Shown here in pieces: positions 17,722-26,856 of a DNA stretch of 64,000 nucleotides. This DNA comes from Hyphomicrobiales bacterium (GTDB lineage Bacteria; Pseudomonadota; Alphaproteobacteria; Rhizobiales; Rhizobiaceae), in contig UBQW01000016.1 of assembly GCA_900467745.1 (NCBI GenBank), forward strand, positions 124,001-188,000, in the 5' to 3' direction. Both the position numbers and the translations under genes were made by a program. Numbering within the stretch: position 1 is the stretch's first letter; every line of letters begins with the position of its first letter. Below the pieces are notes generated by a model that saw only the letters and a program-made list of their open reading frames with translations, was not told the origin of the DNA and searched no databases.

Positions 17722-18363
17722 TCAAACAGCGAAAACCTCTGCCATAGCCTTCAAAATGAGGACCGCAGACGCGGCCCCGGGGTCGACATGACCGAGTGAG
17801 CGCTCCCCAAGACGAGCGGCGCGGCCGCGTACCGCGACCATCGAACGTGTGGCTGAAGCGCCGCTTTCGCCCGCGGCCGTGATATCGCGCCAGAGTTCGC
17901 CAGGTCCGCTTTCACGCTCCAGAGCTGCGACGCCGGCCTCTGCCGCGGGGATCCAGGTGTCGAGCATTGTCTTGTCGCCGCGCTGTCCCTTCCCGCGCTC
18001 CTGTATTCCAACGGTTATCGCTTGCAACAGAGCGACCTGGCCGGCGGCATCAAGAGACTGGCGCGCTTCAAGCGTCTTTGCCGCACGCAGGAAGGCCGTC
18101 GCATATAACGGTCCGGTCGACGCCCCGACGGCGTTGAGGAACACGGACGCGGCTGTGGTCATCACGGCTGACGGAAGCATGTCTTCGAAATCGGATCGTG
18201 CCAGCTCACTGGCCACGGCGCCAAACCCGAGCATCATTGTGATACCATGGTCGGCATCACCGATCGCGCCGTCCAGTTCGGTCAGATAGTCCTTTTCGGC
18301 GGCAATCAGGTTCGATATCCGGTTGAACATCTGGTTGAGTTTGCGCGCATCATTCTCTTGCAT
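17722..18363 (-). CDS. dhaL: DhaL-type kinase subunit (second copy)
   Basis: A 213-residue protein of the DhaL family, the nucleotide-binding half of two-subunit dihydroxyacetone-type kinases. The metal/ADP motif GAIGDADHGITMM lies near residue 40, followed by TGPLYATAF, RGDKTMLDTW and RAARLGERSLGHVDPGAA, all family landmarks. ATG at 18363 follows GGGAGGG; an in-frame upstream start would add seven residues. It lies 58 bases after the SorC-DhaK fusion gene and is presumably its partner. The frame ends the operon. No DhaM phosphotransferase gene is in the window, so ATP is the likely phosphate donor. Confidence 0.88.
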   Translation of the reverse strand: MQENDARKLNQMFNRISNLIAAEKDYLTELDGAIGDADHGITMMLGFGAVASELARSDFEDMLPSAVMTTAASVFLNAVGASTGPLYATAFLRAAKTLEARQSLDAAGQVALLQAITVGIQERGKGQRGDKTMLDTWIPAAEAGVAALERESGPGELWRDITAAGESGASATRSMVAVRGRAARLGERSLGHVDPGAASAVLILKAMAEVFAV

Positions 18364-18421
18364 TGATTGCCCTCCCACTATCAAGGCACGCTCGTCTAGG
18401 CGCCGAACGTATCTCGTTGTC

Positions 18422-20521
18422 TTATTTTATCGTTAGGACTGCGGTGTCGCATGGATGGTGCAGGAGTTCCGTCAGTTCCTGATCAAGCTCCATGATGGAA
18501 ATCGAAGCTCCGGCCATGTCGAGTGACGTACAGTAGTGCCCAATCCAGTTCGCCTCGATGGCAATACCCCTGGCGCTCAAACGCTGCTCGACGCGCCTGA
18601 AGAGGACGTAGAGCTCCATCATAGGGGTAGCCCCGAACGAATTTACGAGGACAGCAACTCGACTGCCTTCGGCCGCGTTCATCTCGGCAAGGATCCGGTC
18701 CATCACTCTGTCGACGATCTCGTCGGCGCTGATCATTTTTTCGCGAATAACGCCCGGCTCACCATGGATACCCATGCCAAACTCAATGTCGTCTGCCCCG
18801 ATCTCGAAATTGGGGCGCTGGGTCTGCGGCATCGAACACGCCTCGAGCGCCACGCCGACCGTGTACGTCTGCATATTGGCTTTGCGGGTCACAGCTTCGC
18901 AAAGATCGAGTGGGAGACCGCGATCGCAGGCGGCTCCGGCGATCTTAAAGATGAAGAAGTTGCCTGCCACGCCGCGACGGCCATCTCGATCCTCGAGGGG
19001 TGAAGAGGTGATGTCGTCGGTGGTCAGAACCGTTCGAATTGGAATTCCGGCACTTTCTGCCATCTCCGCAGCCATCTCGAAATTCATCACGTCGCCTGCA
19101 TAGTTGCCGTAGACGAAAAGAACGCCGGCCCCTCCAGATGCTGCCTGCGCGCAATGGAGGATGGGCAAGGGAGGGGGTGAGGAGAAGATGTTTCCGATCG
19201 ATACGGCATCGGCGAGCCCCTTGCCGACATAGCCGAGGAATCCTGGCTCGTGTCCGGAGCCGCCGCCAATAACCAGACCGACCTTTCCCGGTCTTGGCCC
19301 GTCGCGAGCGACAAGGGCCCGGTTCGACTTGTCGATCGGCGACAAATATTTGCGATGCGCGCGTACCACGCCATCGAGCATCTCTTCGACGATCTTGTCG
19401 GGATCGTTCAGGAACTTCTTCACGCGCGTGCGTGTGGACGATGGCAGCGGTGCCTGATTATCGGGCCGCAGGCGTTGCGACGATCGCTGGTCGATATCGG
19501 TTACGCCATCAGCATTCAATATGCCGCGGCCGGTCGCAGCATCCGTAATCAATACGTTCACATAGCCGCCGCGCAACGCAGCGAGAATGGCCGGTACCTT
19601 GTCGAAGCCACCCGCAGCAGCGATGCGCAGATTGATGTTCTTCAGCATATCGAGGGAAATGCCGATTGTCCGCTCATCGAGCGGACCTGCGATTGGGCGA
19701 CCATGTCCGTCGATAAAGCGACCAGCCACGACGCCGACGGCACCTTTGGCAAGATACTCCTGCAGGGGCACGGATTCAAAAAAGCCACTGGTGTGGATGG
19801 TGGAATTAGGACGCAGCGACGAAATGCCGAACAGCGCCTTGTTTGCGCGCGCGAGCACGTCGAACTGGCTCTCGATGAGAGGCTCCTGCAAAAAGGCCTC
19901 TTTCACTGCGGTTGACGAAACAATGGCAGGCGCTGAAATATTGATCAGCTTTCCATTGACGGCATCGGCCAACGCCGATGCGCAGAGCTCTGGCGTATAG
20001 GCGAAACTCGCGCGCGTCCCGCCGGTTGCTTGCACGACGGTGACATCCTGCAAACCCGGAACCTCGGCGCGCTCGCTGATCGCCAGGACCGTGCGCCCCC
20101 ATGAGACCGCGATCGTATCACCCGACTTGATCAATCTATGAAGCGCCTGCCCACCTGCGACACCTATCCTGTCGATCAACGGCCTGGCGGTATCTTCACT
20201 TGGAACGACGAGACAATCGGCAAGGCCGAAGTGTCTCTTGAGTGCTTGAGCTACCGTCAGTGATGCAAGCCGGGCCGGCTCAATGGTGATGTTGACGATG
20301 CCGCGATCTCGCGCCTCGGCTAGATAGCTGTTCACGGTCGCACGAGATATGCCCATGACGTCGGCGATATCGCCTTGGGTCAGACCGTCTTCGTAATAGA
20401 GCCAGCACGCCCAGACATAAGGGTCGTCGCCGTAGCGCAAAGGCATCGCATCAGGTGCCTGAGCGAGGTCGCTTTTGCCTGGGCCAGCCTTTCTCGCCTG
20501 CTGTGTCTTAACCGTTGCCAC
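18422..20521 (-). CDS. SorC-type transcriptional regulator fused to DhaK kinase subunit
   Basis: A 699-residue fusion. Residues about 30-75 hold a helix-turn-helix (LTQGDIADVMGISRATVNSY). Residues about 80-355 form the SorC sugar-phosphate-binding domain (AVSWGRTV, GDTI context). Residues about 368-699 are a complete DhaK. That domain keeps GGGSGHEPGF and GMGIHGEPG, whose histidines correspond to the two catalytic histidines of E. coli DhaK (56 and 218), and the Asp of YGNYAGD. The lysine before that Asp in E. coli (KNYTGD) is glycine here, as in the free DhaK next door. The start is GTG at 20521 (weak ribosome site); ATG at 20446 is an alternative. The protein probably represses or activates its own operon while binding or phosphorylating its ketose substrate. 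Confidence 0.88.
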   Translation of the reverse strand: MATVKTQQARKAGPGKSDLAQAPDAMPLRYGDDPYVWACWLYYEDGLTQGDIADVMGISRATVNSYLAEARDRGIVNITIEPARLASLTVAQALKRHFGLADCLVVPSEDTARPLIDRIGVAGGQALHRLIKSGDTIAVSWGRTVLAISERAEVPGLQDVTVVQATGGTRASFAYTPELCASALADAVNGKLINISAPAIVSSTAVKEAFLQEPLIESQFDVLARANKALFGISSLRPNSTIHTSGFFESVPLQEYLAKGAVGVVAGRFIDGHGRPIAGPLDERTIGISLDMLKNINLRIAAAGGFDKVPAILAALRGGYVNVLITDAATGRGILNADGVTDIDQRSSQRLRPDNQAPLPSSTRTRVKKFLNDPDKIVEEMLDGVVRAHRKYLSPIDKSNRALVARDGPRPGKVGLVIGGGSGHEPGFLGYVGKGLADAVSIGNIFSSPPPLPILHCAQAASGGAGVLFVYGNYAGDVMNFEMAAEMAESAGIPIRTVLTTDDITSSPLEDRDGRRGVAGNFFIFKIAGAACDRGLPLDLCEAVTRKANMQTYTVGVALEACSMPQTQRPNFEIGADDIEFGMGIHGEPGVIREKMISADEIVDRVMDRILAEMNAAEGSRVAVLVNSFGATPMMELYVLFRRVEQRLSARGIAIEANWIGHYCTSLDMAGASISIMELDQELTELLHHPCDTAVLTIK

Positions 20522-20646
20522 CGTGGAATGAACTCCCGCTTACATGTGCCGGGAAGATGCCGCCAATGCGACCTGTTTGCAACCGCGTGGTGCGCGGCCT
20601 GCCGCGATCAGACAGGCCGCGCCGTCTTGGGAGACAACAGGGAAGA

Positions 20647-21294
20647 TCAAACGCCTTCCAGCCGGGAGGAGACGCCGATCGAGATTTCGCTCAAAATGAG
20701 TGCACAGGAAGTGGCGCCGGCGTCCAAAATGCCGAGCGACCGCTCACCGAGACGGCTGGCGCGGCCAATTTTCGCGACCAGGTCGATCGTCGAATCGCGC
20801 CCCTTTTCGGCGGTTTCAGTCAGCGCGGTCAGTGCCTGGGCGAAGGACTTTCCGGATGCCGTGGCCTCGTCGAAAGCATTCACCGCGGGGACGAAGGCGT
20901 CAATCAGCGTCTTGTCGCCGACCTTGGCCGACCCGATCGACTGGACACCATCCAGCCCTGCGTGGAGCATCTGGCTGAACAGCCTGGCGTCCACAGTGTC
21001 CTTGCCTTCGAGCGTCTCACCGAATTCGGTGAACATGACACCATAAAGCGGGCCCATTGAACCGCCGATCTCTGTCATCAGCAACGTTCCGAGGGTCTCG
21101 AAGGCTACACTGAGCGAGGCATCCTGCCCCTTCAGGCGTTCGGCTGCCATTCCAAAACCCTTGGCCATGTTGACCCCGTGGTCACCATCACCGATCTTGC
21201 CGTCGATCTCGCTGAGGTAGGCCCGATTTTCGATGATGCGCTCTGCCAGCGAAAGGACGATGGCGCCCGCCGAGGCGTTCTTGAAAGTTTGCAT
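20647..21294 (-). CDS. dhaL: DhaL-type kinase subunit (first copy)
   Basis: A 215-residue DhaL protein, the ATP/ADP-binding partner of the DhaK encoded 11 bases upstream. Motifs are KIGDGDHGVNMAKGF (metal and nucleotide site), GGSMGPLYGVMF, VGDKTLIDAFVPA and RASRLGERSLGILDAGA. It differs substantially from the second DhaL at 17722, so the two kinases are old paralogues. ATG at 21294 follows GAGGAA. Together with DhaK it should phosphorylate the ketose produced by the SDR of the same operon. Confidence 0.9.
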   Translation of the reverse strand: MQTFKNASAGAIVLSLAERIIENRAYLSEIDGKIGDGDHGVNMAKGFGMAAERLKGQDASLSVAFETLGTLLMTEIGGSMGPLYGVMFTEFGETLEGKDTVDARLFSQMLHAGLDGVQSIGSAKVGDKTLIDAFVPAVNAFDEATASGKSFAQALTALTETAEKGRDSTIDLVAKIGRASRLGERSLGILDAGATSCALILSEISIGVSSRLEGV

Positions 21295-21305
21295 GTCAGC
21301 GTTCC

Positions 21306-22298
21306 TCAGAGCAAGATTGTGCAGGACGTTTCGAGGTCGAGAAGCGGCTTGGTCTCGGCATCGAGCGCAAAGACCGTCAATGTGGCGCCGACCATTTCAA
21401 GCGATGTGAAGTAGTTCCCGACATAGGTCTTGTAGACGACGAGGCCGCGACCGGTGATCTCGCTCTCGATTGTGTCGTTGAGAATGTAAAGTTCGTTGAG
21501 CGGTGTCGCACCCAGTCCCGAGACCAGAACGGCAACCTCGGTTCCAGCAGGAAGATTGTGATCATCCAGAACGATTTTGCACATGTCCCTGGCCACATCT
21601 GCCGCTTGCTTGAGTGGCTCGACGCGCACACCGGGCTCCCCGTGATGGCCGATACCAACTTCCATAGTACCCGGCTCGATCTGGAAATTAGGATGGCCGA
21701 CAGCCGGCAGGGTGCACGGCCCGAGGCCGACGCCGATCGACCGGCAGTTGTCGATCGCCTTTTGTGCGGCCGCTCGAACCTCTTCGAGACTTCCGCCCTG
21801 CGTGGCCTTGGCGCTTCCGATCTTCCACATGAAGATCTCGCCGGCAACACCGCGACGCTTTTCGCGCTCCGACAGCGGTGCGGAGCAGACGTCGTCATTG
21901 GCAACGACGGTTGCGACCTCGATACCGTCCTTGGTGGCGAGCTTTGTCGCCATCTTCACGTTCATGTTGTCGCCGGCATAATTGCCGTAGAGGCAGACCA
22001 CGCCTGCCCCGCCGTCAGCCGCACGGATGGCGTCATGAAAGCTCTTGGCAGTCGGCGAAGAAAACAGTTCGCCAACGGCAACGGCATCCAGCATGTTCTT
22101 GCCGGTGTAGCCCATGAAGCCAGGCTCGTGGCCGGAGCCGCCTCCGGTGATAACGCCGACTTTGCCGCTCACCGGTGCATCCTTGGCGACAACCACACGC
22201 GGGTTCTCGGCAAGGCGCACGATATCGGAATGGGCTTTGATGAAGCCCTTGACTGTATCCTCGACGACGAGGTCGGGATTGTTGACGAAGCGTTGCAT
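21306..22298 (-). CDS. dhaK: DhaK-type ketose kinase subunit
   Basis: A 330-residue DhaK, full length for the family, which binds its ketose covalently through a histidine and phosphorylates it together with DhaL. GGGSGHEPGF (residues about 52-61) and GIGHHGEPG (about 216-224) carry the two expected histidines; the second motif has an extra histidine where E. coli has Ile. The loop reads YGNYAGD instead of the KNYTGD of true dihydroxyacetone kinases, so the substrate-contacting lysine is lost. With the threitol-dehydrogenase-like SDR just upstream (33-base gap), a tetrulose such as D-erythrulose is the likely substrate. Confidence 0.9.
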   Translation of the reverse strand: MQRFVNNPDLVVEDTVKGFIKAHSDIVRLAENPRVVVAKDAPVSGKVGVITGGGSGHEPGFMGYTGKNMLDAVAVGELFSSPTAKSFHDAIRAADGGAGVVCLYGNYAGDNMNVKMATKLATKDGIEVATVVANDDVCSAPLSEREKRRGVAGEIFMWKIGSAKATQGGSLEEVRAAAQKAIDNCRSIGVGLGPCTLPAVGHPNFQIEPGTMEVGIGHHGEPGVRVEPLKQAADVARDMCKIVLDDHNLPAGTEVAVLVSGLGATPLNELYILNDTIESEITGRGLVVYKTYVGNYFTSLEMVGATLTVFALDAETKPLLDLETSCTILL

Positions 22299-22331
22299 GA
22301 AGTCTCCTTGAAAATGTCCTGGCGCTTCGGC

Positions 22332-23105
22332 TCAGAGAATTGTGTAGCCGCCATCGATCAGGAGATCGGCGCCGTTGATCATGTTGGCGCCATCCGAAAC
22401 CAGGAAAACGGCAGCGGCAGCGATCTCTTCGGGATAGGCGAAACGACCGGTGGGAATGCGCTTCTTAGCGGCCTCTCCCTTTTCACCAGCCCAGGCCTTC
22501 TTGCCGAGCTCGGTCAGGACCACGGTCGGTGAGATGGTGTTGACTGTGATGCCGTATTTGCCCCATTCGGCAGCGAAGGTCTTCGACATGCCGATCACAC
22601 CGAATTTCGAGGCGCAGTAGGCGACATGCTCCTCGATCGCGACGGTGCCCGCCTGCGACGCAAGATTGATGATCTTGCCGCCTTGTCCTGCAGCGATCAT
22701 GGCGCGGCCGACGGCTTGGGTAACGAGAAAACTGCCCTTGAGATTGATATTGATCGTCTTGTCCCAATAGTCGAGCGACAGATCTTCGGCTGGCGCCAGG
22801 AAGACAACGCCCGCGCTGTTGACGGCAATGTCGATGCGGCCGAATGCTGCGACGACATCCGATATGGCGCGATTGACAGAGTCTGGCTGGGAGACGTCAC
22901 AGACGAAAGATTTGGCACCGCCACCGAGCGCGGCCGCCTTGGCAGCGGCGATATCGGCATTGATATCGAGTACGGCCACCGTGGCGCCTTTTGCCGTCAG
23001 CGCGTCGGAGATCGCCGAGCCGATCCCGGATGCGGCGCCAGTCACGACGGCGATCTTGCCTGTCAGCGGGAAGTTGAGGTCAATTTGGGGTGCAGTGTCT
23101 GTCAT
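22332..23105 (-). CDS. SDR oxidoreductase, D-threitol-dehydrogenase-like
   Basis: A 257-residue classical short-chain dehydrogenase. It has TGAASGIGSA (cofactor site, about residue 21), Asp at the end of strand 2 (VLDINAD), which favours NAD, NSAG, a serine in NLASQAG and the active-site YCASK. The C-terminal part (NTISPTVVLTELGKKAW and RIPTGRFAYPEEIAAAAVFL) resembles, from memory, the D-threitol dehydrogenase of the Mycobacterium tetritol pathway. It would oxidise a C4 polyol to the ketose that DhaK/DhaL then phosphorylate. It lies between the binding-protein gene and dhaK in one operon. Specificity for threitol rather than another polyol is unproven. Confidence 0.82.
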   Translation of the reverse strand: MTDTAPQIDLNFPLTGKIAVVTGAASGIGSAISDALTAKGATVAVLDINADIAAAKAAALGGGAKSFVCDVSQPDSVNRAISDVVAAFGRIDIAVNSAGVVFLAPAEDLSLDYWDKTININLKGSFLVTQAVGRAMIAAGQGGKIINLASQAGTVAIEEHVAYCASKFGVIGMSKTFAAEWGKYGITVNTISPTVVLTELGKKAWAGEKGEAAKKRIPTGRFAYPEEIAAAAVFLVSDGANMINGADLLIDGGYTIL

Positions 23106-23168
23106 CTCTTCAAGCCCTTGCGATGTGGAGGCCAGGGCGGCATGTTGCCCGCCCTGGCTTTGCGTTCG

Positions 23169-24155
23169 TTACTTGCGGGATTCGAGCAGCTTGTCGGCAT
23201 TTTCCTTGGTGACCGGCGTCCAGGGAACGAGGTAGTCCTTGGAGGCGCCGTCTTCCCACTTCATTTCGGGATACTGGGTCCAGATCGCCGATTCCGGCTT
23301 GGCATCCTTGTTCGCGGCCTTGATGGCGACGTCGAGCGCGCCCTGTGCCTGTGCGTTTGCATCCTGCAGGATCGATGCCATTTCGCCACGCTTGACGGCA
23401 TTGATGGCATCGGTGACGCCGTCGACGCCGGCGATTGCGAAGTCTTCAACCTTCAGGTTTGCAGCCTTGATCGCCTCGATCGCGCCGAGCGCCATTTCGT
23501 CGTTCTGGCCGATGACACCATTGATCTGGCCCGGATGCGACGTCAGCCAGTTTTCCATCAAGGTCTGGGCTTCGGCGCGCGACCAGTTGGCAGTCTGCTT
23601 TTCGAGAACCTTGACGTCAGGGCACGCCTTGAGCGCCTTTTCGTTGCCTTCAAGGCGCTGGATCTGGCCGGACTGTCCGATCGGGCCTTCGAGGATGACC
23701 AGGTTGCCCTTGCAACCCATCTTGTCGAGAACAGCCTTGGCTTCAAGTTCGCCTGCTTCGACGTCGTTCGAGCCGACATAGGAGGTCAGGAGATCGGAGT
23801 TGACGCGAGCGTTGGAGCCGACGACCGGGATACCGGCATCATGGGCGGCCTGAACGGCAGCAGCACCAGCTTCGATGTCCATCGGCACGAAGATGATCGC
23901 GTCGAACTTCTGCGTGATCATGGTGTTGAACTGCTCCTGCTGGACCAGTGCGTCATAGCGACCGTCGAACACCGTCAGTTCCACCTGGCCGCTCTTCACT
24001 GCCGGATGCTGTTTCAGCGCGGCCGACCAGATCTGCATGAACTCGGCATTCAGGCCGTAGGTCGTGGCGCCGATCTTCAGCTTCTTTTCCTGCGCCATGG
24101 CTGGCGCAGTCAGGATCGCCGCACTGGCGATAAGTGCGAGCATCAACTTCTTCAT
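23169..24155 (-). CDS. Sugar/polyol ABC transporter substrate-binding protein (RbsB-like)
   Basis: A 328-residue periplasmic protein of the ribose/galactose-type binding family. ATG at 24155 follows GGAGGA and begins a clear signal peptide (KKLMLALIASAAILTAPAMA, cleavage before QEKK). The mature domain has the expected IIFVPMDIEAGAAAVQAA and GVIGQNDEMALGAI segments that line the sugar pocket. The gene is third in the operon, after the ATPase and permease. Its ligand is probably the same C4 polyol or ketose that the following enzymes handle. Confidence 0.9.
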   Translation of the reverse strand: MKKLMLALIASAAILTAPAMAQEKKLKIGATTYGLNAEFMQIWSAALKQHPAVKSGQVELTVFDGRYDALVQQEQFNTMITQKFDAIIFVPMDIEAGAAAVQAAHDAGIPVVGSNARVNSDLLTSYVGSNDVEAGELEAKAVLDKMGCKGNLVILEGPIGQSGQIQRLEGNEKALKACPDVKVLEKQTANWSRAEAQTLMENWLTSHPGQINGVIGQNDEMALGAIEAIKAANLKVEDFAIAGVDGVTDAINAVKRGEMASILQDANAQAQGALDVAIKAANKDAKPESAIWTQYPEMKWEDGASKDYLVPWTPVTKENADKLLESRK

Positions 24156-24239
24156 CTGTTTCTCCTCCATAGAGATGTCCGGTCGCCGGTATGACGCGCG
24201 GTTTGCCAACGGATCGCGGATACGATCCGAATTATCAGG

Positions 24240-25244
24240 TCAGAGACCTTGATTTCGTTTCTGGTCCAGCATGACGGCGCCGACGATGAGTGCGCCCTTG
24301 AGCACTTGCTGGTAATAGGATTGGATACCCATCAGATCGAGGCCGTTGTTCATGACGCCGATGATGAGTGCGCCGATCAGCGTTCCAGTCACCCTGCCGA
24401 CACCGCCCGAGAGGCTGGTGCCACCGATGACGACTGCGGCAATTGCGTCGAGTTCGTAGGCAATGCCAGCCTGCGGCAGTGCCGATCCCGTGCGGGCGGA
24501 GAGTATCATGCCGGCGAGACCTGCAAGCGAGCCCGAGATGCCGTAAACGGCGAAGCGGATACGGGTGACGTTGATACCCGAGGTGATTGCTGCATGCGGG
24601 TTGCCGCCGACGGCATAGATGTAACGGCCGAAGCGCGTGCGCGTTAGGACCCACCAGGATACAATGAAGACGACGGCAAGTATGACGACCGGCATCGGCA
24701 CACCGAGAATGTTTCCGGTGCCAATCCAGCGGAACTCCGGGATCAGTGCCGGCACAGGCTTTCCGCCGCCGTAGATCAGGGTCATGCCGCGTGCTGCCGA
24801 CAGCATGCCGAGCGTGGCAACGAAGGCGGGGACGGCGAAGCGGGAAACGATGAAGCCTACGATGGCGCCACAGGCCAGGCCCACGCCGATACCGACCAGC
24901 AAAGCGACGGCTGCAGGATAAGGCGCACCCGCAATACCGGCAGTTGCCGAGGTCGTGACGAAACTGGCGCTGACGATGCCGGCGAGCGCCACGACCGATC
25001 CGACCGACAGATCGATGCCGCGCGTCAGGATGACGAAAGTCATGCCGATCGCGAGTACACCGTTGATCGACGTCTGCAACAGCACGTTCGAGATATTGCC
25101 GGCCGTGAGGAAGTACTCGTTGGAAAACGACAAGATCACGGACAGAAGCAGGAAGGCGAGAAAGATGCCGTATTCCTGAATGAGCAGCCTGCGGCGATCC
25201 GAGTTGAACCAGCCCGTCGTTGGTTTGTTATCTGTAAGGGACAC
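24240..25244 (-). CDS. Sugar ABC transporter permease (RbsC-like)
   Basis: A 334-residue inner-membrane permease of the ribose/xylose class with about eight to ten hydrophobic segments. The conserved ILTRGIDLSVGSVVALAGIV is near residue 75, and GRYIYAVGGNPHAA with AVVIGGTSLSGGVGRVTG form the ATPase-coupling and C-terminal signatures. The start is GTG at 25244. Only one permease gene is present, so it should form a homodimer with the double-domain ATPase encoded just upstream. Confidence 0.92.
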   Translation of the reverse strand: MSLTDNKPTTGWFNSDRRRLLIQEYGIFLAFLLLSVILSFSNEYFLTAGNISNVLLQTSINGVLAIGMTFVILTRGIDLSVGSVVALAGIVSASFVTTSATAGIAGAPYPAAVALLVGIGVGLACGAIVGFIVSRFAVPAFVATLGMLSAARGMTLIYGGGKPVPALIPEFRWIGTGNILGVPMPVVILAVVFIVSWWVLTRTRFGRYIYAVGGNPHAAITSGINVTRIRFAVYGISGSLAGLAGMILSARTGSALPQAGIAYELDAIAAVVIGGTSLSGGVGRVTGTLIGALIIGVMNNGLDLMGIQSYYQQVLKGALIVGAVMLDQKRNQGL

Positions 25245-25298
25245 TGTTTCTGACCTCTTCCCATGCCGATCCGTATTTAGAAATTCGCGGTGCGCCGA

Positions 25299-26777
25299 TC
25301 ACGTCGACAGATGCACCAGCGCCTGCGCGTCGGTCTCCGACCGCGGATAAACGCCGGCCGAACGACCATTGCGCATGACAAGAATGCGGTCGGACATGCC
25401 GAGCACCTCGTCGATCTCCGATGAAATCATCACCACCGTGCCTCCCGCGGCCGCGAATTCGCAGATGATGCGATAGATTTCGCGCTTGGCGCCGACATCG
25501 ACTCCTCGTGTCGGCTCGTCCAGCAACAACACCTTCGGATTGCGCAGGAACCACTTGCCTAGAACAACCTTCTGCTGGTTGCCGCCGGATAGTCCCGAGA
25601 CCGCCATGGTGTCGCGTGCGGTCTTGATACCGAAGCGTTCGATCATCTTTTGGCTGGCAGCCTGCTCCTGGCCGCGACGCATGATGAAGCCCGGGCTGAA
25701 TTCCGGCAGGCTGGCGAGCGCGATGTTGCCCCTAACGCTGTCGACGAGGTTGAGGCCCGTCAGCTTGCGATCCTCGGTGACAAAGGCAAGCCCGTGCTCC
25801 ATCGCGTCGACTGGCTTGCTGACGGTGATCGCCTTGCCATCAAGCTTGATCTCACCCTTGTCCATCCGGTCTAGACCGAACAGACAATTGAAGATCTCAG
25901 AACGGCCGGAGCCCATCAGCCCGTAGATACCGAAGATTTCGCCTTTCTTGACGGAGAAGGACACATCATCGACCTTGCCCGTCGCGCTCAAACCCGTGAC
26001 CTCAAGCCCGGTGACGTCAGTCGGCGTGTTCGTCTTGACATATTCTTCGCCGAGTTCACGGCCGACGATCATGCGGATCAATTCAGGACGATCGATATCC
26101 GCAAGGTCGCCCGCACCAATATACAAACCATCACGGAACACGGTGTAGGCGTCGGCGATCTGGAAAATCTCGGACAGTCGGTGGGAGACGTAAACGACAC
26201 CCTTTCCGGCAGCTTTCAATCGCTCGATGGTCTTGAAAAGCTGCTGCGCTTCCTTCTCGCCGATCGCCGACGTCGGCTCGTCCATGAAGATTACTTCTGC
26301 ATCGTGGCTCAGTGCTTTGGCGATTTCGACCAGCTGGATCTGCGCAACAGACAGGTTCATCATGAATTGCGTCGGACGGATGTTGAACTCGAGTTGGTCG
26401 AGCAGCCGCTGCGCATTCTGGTTCATCGTCTTGAAGTCGATGCCGCCAAAGCGACCTTTGGGCTCCCGACCGAGATAGATGTTTTCCGCAACCGTCATGT
26501 GCGGCACGGGGCTGAGCTCCTGCTCGATGATGGCGATGCCTGATGCCAAGGCGGCCGCCGGACCGGAGAACTCGACGTCTGCGCCGCGGCGGCGGATCGA
26601 TCCGGCGTCGCGCTTGTGAATGCCCATCAGGATCTTGAGGAAGGTCGATTTCCCTGCGCCATTGCCTCCACACAGTGCATGTACGGATCCAGCCTTGAGC
26701 TGAAAACGTCCGTCACGCAGCGCTGCGACACCATTGAAGGACTTTTTCAGCCCCTCGACTTCAAGAAGATATTCCAC
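25299..26777 (-). CDS. Sugar ABC transporter ATP-binding protein (RbsA/MglA-like)
   Basis: A 492-residue protein with two nucleotide-binding domains. The first has Walker A GGNGAGKST (the usual GENGAGKST with Glu changed to Gly), signature LSVAQIQLVEIAKAL and Walker B VIFMDEPTSAI. The second has the degenerate Walker A GLMGSGRSE common to this family, LSGGNQQKVVLGKW and VLLLDEPTRGVDVG. The preferred start is GTG at 26777, with GGAGGA eight bases upstream; ATG at 26795 would add six residues and overlap that site. It is the first gene of the eight-gene C4-polyol operon. Confidence 0.9.
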   Translation of the reverse strand: MEYLLEVEGLKKSFNGVAALRDGRFQLKAGSVHALCGGNGAGKSTFLKILMGIHKRDAGSIRRRGADVEFSGPAAALASGIAIIEQELSPVPHMTVAENIYLGREPKGRFGGIDFKTMNQNAQRLLDQLEFNIRPTQFMMNLSVAQIQLVEIAKALSHDAEVIFMDEPTSAIGEKEAQQLFKTIERLKAAGKGVVYVSHRLSEIFQIADAYTVFRDGLYIGAGDLADIDRPELIRMIVGRELGEEYVKTNTPTDVTGLEVTGLSATGKVDDVSFSVKKGEIFGIYGLMGSGRSEIFNCLFGLDRMDKGEIKLDGKAITVSKPVDAMEHGLAFVTEDRKLTGLNLVDSVRGNIALASLPEFSPGFIMRRGQEQAASQKMIERFGIKTARDTMAVSGLSGGNQQKVVLGKWFLRNPKVLLLDEPTRGVDVGAKREIYRIICEFAAAGGTVVMISSEIDEVLGMSDRILVMRNGRSAGVYPRSETDAQALVHLST

Positions 26778-26856
26778 CTCAGCTCCTCCATGCACCGGCC
26801 ATCTCTTGGATGGTCGATGGTCATCGCTCCATCTCCACTGAAGCGATTTTTACAAG

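Noticed and set aside
22626..24194. A 522-codon open frame on the plus strand
   Set aside because: It is antisense to the SDR and the sugar-binding-protein genes, both with clear motifs.
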